From: an uncultured Pirellula sp. | GTDB taxonomy: Bacteria; Planctomycetota; Planctomycetia; Pirellulales; Pirellulaceae | NCBI GenBank assembly: GCA_903892355.1 | Contig: CAITIE010000150.1 | Location: forward strand, 62,001 to 126,000 | Length of the DNA: 64,000 bases | Reading direction: 5' to 3' | Part shown: positions 61,306 through 64,000 of the stretch, piece after piece | How positions within the stretch are numbered: the stretch's first letter is position 1 | How the letters are laid out: every line of letters begins with the position of its first letter | The notes under the pieces: model-generated | Databases searched by the model: none | Told to the model about the DNA's origin: nothing | What the model saw: the letters and a program-made list of their open reading frames with translations, nothing else | Made by a program: the position numbers and the translations under genes

Positions 61306-61929
61306 TCAGAAACCTTGCAGCACCTCGGCGAGGAGTTCCATCGGCAATCCGACCACGTTGGTTGCCGAGCCGCCGAGCAATTCCAGCCAACGCGGGCCGT
61401 CTTGAAACCCCAAGGCTCCCGCCTTGCCTACCCACTGCTCGCCGTCTAGATACTCCTCAAGTTCCTCCGAGGTCAGTTCCTTAAGCCTCAGCACCGACAC
61501 ATCGACACGCACGCATCGAGCCGACGTTGCTTTATCCCAGACGCACAATCCGCTATAGACACGATGCTCGCGGCCGCTGAGCCTCATCAGCATCTCCTGA
61601 GCATGCTCGCGATGCGCGGGCTTGCCCAACACCATTCCCAAACACTCGGCCACCGTATCGCATGCGACCACAGTCCCTGAGTCGATCTTCTGGATCACGT
61701 CGGCACCTTTTTGGTACGCGAGCCTGGCCACCATTTCCGGAGGAGTTTCGCGAGTGCAAATCCCACACTCGGCGTTTGGATCTGGTTCGATGACGCTGTA
61801 GCGATAACCGTATCGGTGCATCAACTCCCGACGGCGCGGCGAGGAGCTCGCCAAGATCAATGGCCTCGGATCTGGGGTAAATCCGTCTGGCGGCTCGAAC
61901 AAATCCTTCAATGGGGCTGACTCGCTCAT
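61306..61929 (-). CDS. maf: Maf-family nucleotide pyrophosphatase
   Basis: A 207-residue Maf/Ham1-fold enzyme. Family members hydrolyse dTTP, UTP or modified nucleotides to monophosphates. The signature LILASSSPRRRELMHRYG is followed by YSVIEPDPNAE, GTVVACDTVAECLGMVLGKP with the active-site Asp, and GKAGALGFQDGPRWLELLGG with NVVGLPMELL at the C-terminus, all typical of Maf. A roughly 20-residue N-terminal lead precedes the core. It lies 71 bases downstream of the DUF3467 protein gene in the same direction. Confidence 0.95.
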   Translation of the reverse strand: MSESAPLKDLFEPPDGFTPDPRPLILASSSPRRRELMHRYGYRYSVIEPDPNAECGICTRETPPEMVARLAYQKGADVIQKIDSGTVVACDTVAECLGMVLGKPAHREHAQEMLMRLSGREHRVYSGLCVWDKATSARCVRVDVSVLRLKELTSEELEEYLDGEQWVGKAGALGFQDGPRWLELLGGSATNVVGLPMELLAEVLQGF

Positions 61930-62000
61930 CGCGGATGGCTCTCTGGTTGGCTTATTTAGGGCTTACGATAGCATCGAGGTCAGGACGGATTTTGTTCCTC

Positions 62001-62858
62001 TCACTGCCGAGTGGGTCCGTTGGGTCCCATCGGAGGTGGCGGGTAGCCCAAGCGAGGCCGCAGTTGCTCCCAAGATTGTTTCAACGAATCCAAGAGCCGC
62101 CATATATGCCCGGCAGCCAAAAAAACTCGGCAACTCACGGCGGATTGCGGATAGAAGTTGGTGATGAAATCGAAACTAAACTCGTAGGGTCCATGCCCTA
62201 TCATGACCGCGTTGGCATACGTGCCACACAAGATCTCATCGCGGATCTTTAGCTCATCGTAGATGTCTTGCGGGTTTTGCCGTTTTGGCGCCTGCCCCAT
62301 ACCTGTCCCGCCATGGGGTGTCCCATGCGAAACACCTTGAGATGCTCCATGAGCCGGGTGCTCCCCAGTTTCATGAGACGAGCCATCCCCTGGCTCACCA
62401 GCACCTAGAGAAGAACTCGGCAAGGGATTAGAAGCTGGATTTCCGGGTCCTGGGCTACCCGAAGCCAGGTTCACCGAAGCTGACATGCCAGGAGACGGCC
62501 CACTGGGGACCGGCAAATTTGTGCCGACTTGGACCACATGGCTTTCCACGGCGGACGGATTCATCGGAAGCGGCACACCCGGCAACTCACCATAGCGTTG
62601 CCGATACAATTCAATGTTGGTCGAGAGAGCCTCGATGAACTGTGGCATCACCATGTGCGGCAATACGACTCTCGCTACGATCGCGTTAGGTCGGGGTATA
62701 TTGCGAACAAAATCCAGGACGAACTCAGTCCCCCCGGTGACGACAATGACCCCGGTGCTGATCTCACCGCGGGCTACTTGATCCGTCACGCGCGCTCTCA
62801 CCGCAGGCATGTTCTCATTAGGATCGGGACGATCGTCGGGAGACGGAGGAGTAGGCAT
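62001..62858 (-). CDS. Tandem DUF3467 protein
   Basis: A 285-residue protein with two copies of a DUF3467-like domain. Copy 1 spans about 18-95 (STGVIVVTGGTEFVLDFVRN, then ARVVLPHMVMPQFIEALSTN). Copy 2 spans about 200-272 (YANAVMIGHGPYEFSFDFIT, then CRVFLAAGHIWRLLDSLKQS). A ~95-residue Ser/Pro/Gly/His-rich linker separates them. DUF3467 proteins are normally single-domain and of unknown function. The ATG at 62858 follows acaggaa by about 9 bases; an upstream in-frame start is less likely. It lies between nusB and maf on the same strand, about 140 bases after nusB. Confidence 0.85.
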   Translation of the reverse strand: MPTPPSPDDRPDPNENMPAVRARVTDQVARGEISTGVIVVTGGTEFVLDFVRNIPRPNAIVARVVLPHMVMPQFIEALSTNIELYRQRYGELPGVPLPMNPSAVESHVVQVGTNLPVPSGPSPGMSASVNLASGSPGPGNPASNPLPSSSLGAGEPGDGSSHETGEHPAHGASQGVSHGTPHGGTGMGQAPKRQNPQDIYDELKIRDEILCGTYANAVMIGHGPYEFSFDFITNFYPQSAVSCRVFLAAGHIWRLLDSLKQSWEQLRPRLGYPPPPMGPNGPTRQ

Positions 62859-62999
62859 TGGTTCGGTTCTTTCCTGTCGAAGCGGTCTTTCCATCCAGGC
62901 TTGCACTAGACCGACACGATCCGCCTTCGATCTCACGCACGAGCCACTCTTTACACGATACCAAATCCGCCCGACGCTGTCTCAACCGGACATTGATGC

Positions 63000-63464
63000 T
63001 CAGCCCGAAATCTCACTCGCAGCTTCGGCGATTACAGCGGTATCTCGAGTTGCCAAGCTCGCTTCATGCTCCTTCAGCACTCGATCCAGGATTCCATTGA
63101 CAAACTGACCAGAGTTGTGGTTTCCATAGCGTTTCGCTAACTCGATCGCTTCGTTGATCGCCACTCGTCCCGGCACCGAGCCGTGGATCATTTCATAGGC
63201 GGCCATGCGGAGTACATTGCGATCGATTGTCGCCATGCGTTTCAGCGACCAATTCGCCGAATGCTTGCCGAGCATTTTGTCCAACTCACCGCAGTGGGTT
63301 CGCACACCACTCCAAAGATTTTCTGCAAAATCGATGAGAGGACGGTTGTCGAGCAATCGTTTTGCGAGGAACTCTTTGGCGACATCCAACTCGCGCAAAG
63401 GGTGCAAATCCTCTTCGTAAAGTACTTGGAGCACGACTTCGCGTGCGCGCCTTCTGGTCGTCAT
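63000..63464 (-). CDS. nusB: NusB transcription antitermination factor
   Basis: A 154-residue all-helical RNA-binding protein. With NusE it binds boxA of rRNA transcripts and promotes antitermination. It starts TTRRRAREVVLQVLYEEDLH, the typical NusB arginine-rich helix, and has LIDFAENLWSGVRTH, TIDRNVLRMAAYEMIHGSVP and VAINEAIELAKRYGNHNSGQ followed by FVNGILDRV, all conserved. The C-terminus has a short Ala-rich extension. ATG with gagga close upstream. ribH, its frequent partner, is not seen. Confidence 0.97.
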   Translation of the reverse strand: MTTRRRAREVVLQVLYEEDLHPLRELDVAKEFLAKRLLDNRPLIDFAENLWSGVRTHCGELDKMLGKHSANWSLKRMATIDRNVLRMAAYEMIHGSVPGRVAINEAIELAKRYGNHNSGQFVNGILDRVLKEHEASLATRDTAVIAEAASEISG

Positions 63465-63547
63465 AGTTCCTCAGGATTGCGTAACAGGGTTGCGTAGCAG
63501 GGGTGCGATTCTCAAATGCTTTGCGGGAGTGTCAGGATGGATTTGCA

Positions 63548-64000
63548 TCATTGGGGATGGGATGCCGGCGCGGCGGAAGACATGCTGCGGCAGAGCATCT
63601 GATCCACTTCGTTGGAGACGATGACACCGTAGTTAATCGCGCCCAACCACCCGGACATGATGATCCCGACGCTACCCGCGTGGTACAAACCATGGATCTG
63701 TTGCGGCAAGGCTCGTGAGACACCGAGTCCCTCAAACTTGGTTCCAAAACTCGCACCGGCCAAATGCTTCGTGTAGTGATGGAACGTCCGTGGCGTTGCA
63801 GCCTCGGCCAACTCGATCTTCTCCCGACAATTCGGAACGTATTTTTCCAGTGCGTCCAGCGTCGTTTCGATCAAATCCTGCTTGCTCGCTTCGTACTCAT
63901 CCTCATTGAGATCCGCCCAATCGCTCCAGTTAGCGTTGGTGCTACTGACGATCGCGTATCGCTGCTTCGCGTGTGGACGAGTTCTGGGATAGTAGAAGCT
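63548..64000 (-). CDS. Carotenoid isomerase/phytoene-desaturase-type oxidoreductase, C-terminal part (cut by window edge)
   Basis: The frame is open to the last base of the window, so the N-terminus lies outside. The 150 residues seen begin [20 protein letters not shown] and end with the family C-terminal FAD motif [20 protein letters not shown]. The segment [20 protein letters not shown], with [11 protein letters not shown], matches the CrtISO/CrtI-like group of NAD(P)/FAD oxidoreductases. The substrate could be a carotenoid or another lipid. It is upstream of nusB on the same strand with an 83-base gap. Confidence 0.85.
   Translation of the reverse strand, partial: SFYYPRTRPHAKQRYAIVSSTNANWSDWADLNEDEYEASKQDLIETTLDALEKYVPNCREKIELAEAATPRTFHHYTKHLAGASFGTKFEGLGVSRALPQQIHGLYHAGSVGIIMSGWLGAINYGVIVSNEVDQMLCRSMSSAAPASHPQ

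Noticed and set aside
1-64000. tRNA, rRNA or insertion sequences
   Set aside because: I found no cloverleaf-like intergenic segment, no rRNA-like block and no transposase or terminal inverted repeats; short gaps leave little room for them, though a tRNA scan would be the decisive test.

Overview
The window reads as a planctomycete chromosome segment, most likely from a Rhodopirellula-like member of the Pirellulaceae. The grounds are a combination of traits: a small basic protein of the family otherwise seen in Planctomycetes, Verrucomicrobia and Chlamydiae (34044-34268), ECF sigma factors paired with Ser/Thr kinases, an FHA-GAF-sigma54 activator, FG-GAP/UnbV lipoproteins, an archaeal-type topoisomerase VI B subunit, many long hypothetical secreted or membrane proteins, and few clear Shine-Dalgarno sites. 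I saw no rRNA, tRNA, insertion sequence, prophage or CRISPR array. Both ends cut through flavoprotein genes.

Layout: 1-6.3 kb holds a BaiN-type flavoprotein (cut) and a tightly overlapping minus-strand operon: class V aminotransferase, PfkB sugar kinase, mnmG, FAD amine oxidase. 6.3-12.3 kb has a small two-helix membrane protein, a carboxylesterase, an ECF sigma factor, and facing it a degenerate kinase, its partner and a second kinase. 12.7-17.9 kb has a lone ABC ATPase and a VWA / coiled-coil membrane protein pair. 17.9-24.7 kb has an FHA-GAF-sigma54 activator, a glycosyltransferase, cimA with a probable isoleucine attenuator, and an HD phosphohydrolase. 24.8-28.3 kb has a second ECF sigma-kinase operon and a hypothetical gene. 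28.5-30.5 kb is a shortened flagellar operon (fliL-fliN-fliO). 30.5-34.3 kb has a lone response regulator, a YdeP-type molybdoenzyme, acyP and the small basic protein gene.

34.5-45.8 kb is a plus-strand run of cell-envelope genes: a TPR membrane protein, an FG-GAP/UnbV lipoprotein, an AAA+ ATPase, a binding-protein/OmpA fusion, an exported VWA protein and an esterase lipoprotein. The AAA+ / OmpA-fusion / VWA trio is the best candidate for an undescribed multi-protein system. 46-50 kb is a packed operon thiS-thiG-sthA-hemQ-ABC ATPase. 50.2-53 kb has a Tat-exported TIM-barrel protein and an HTTM membrane protein with its partner. 53.3-56.7 kb has a zinc-ribbon mini-protein, purA, uppS and a secreted EEP-fold enzyme. 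56.7-64 kb has top6B, two His/Gly/Tyr-rich secreted proteins, a phytanoyl-CoA dioxygenase-like enzyme, maf, a doubled DUF3467 protein, nusB and a cut carotenoid-type oxidoreductase.

Two cross-cutting signals stand out. The cimA leader encodes a 19-residue peptide with three consecutive Ile codons, followed by mutually exclusive hairpins and an intrinsic terminator, which is the layout of ribosome-mediated attenuation. Short tandem duplications (12-21 bp units, 2-5 copies) recur at gene ends and in intergenic DNA throughout the window.
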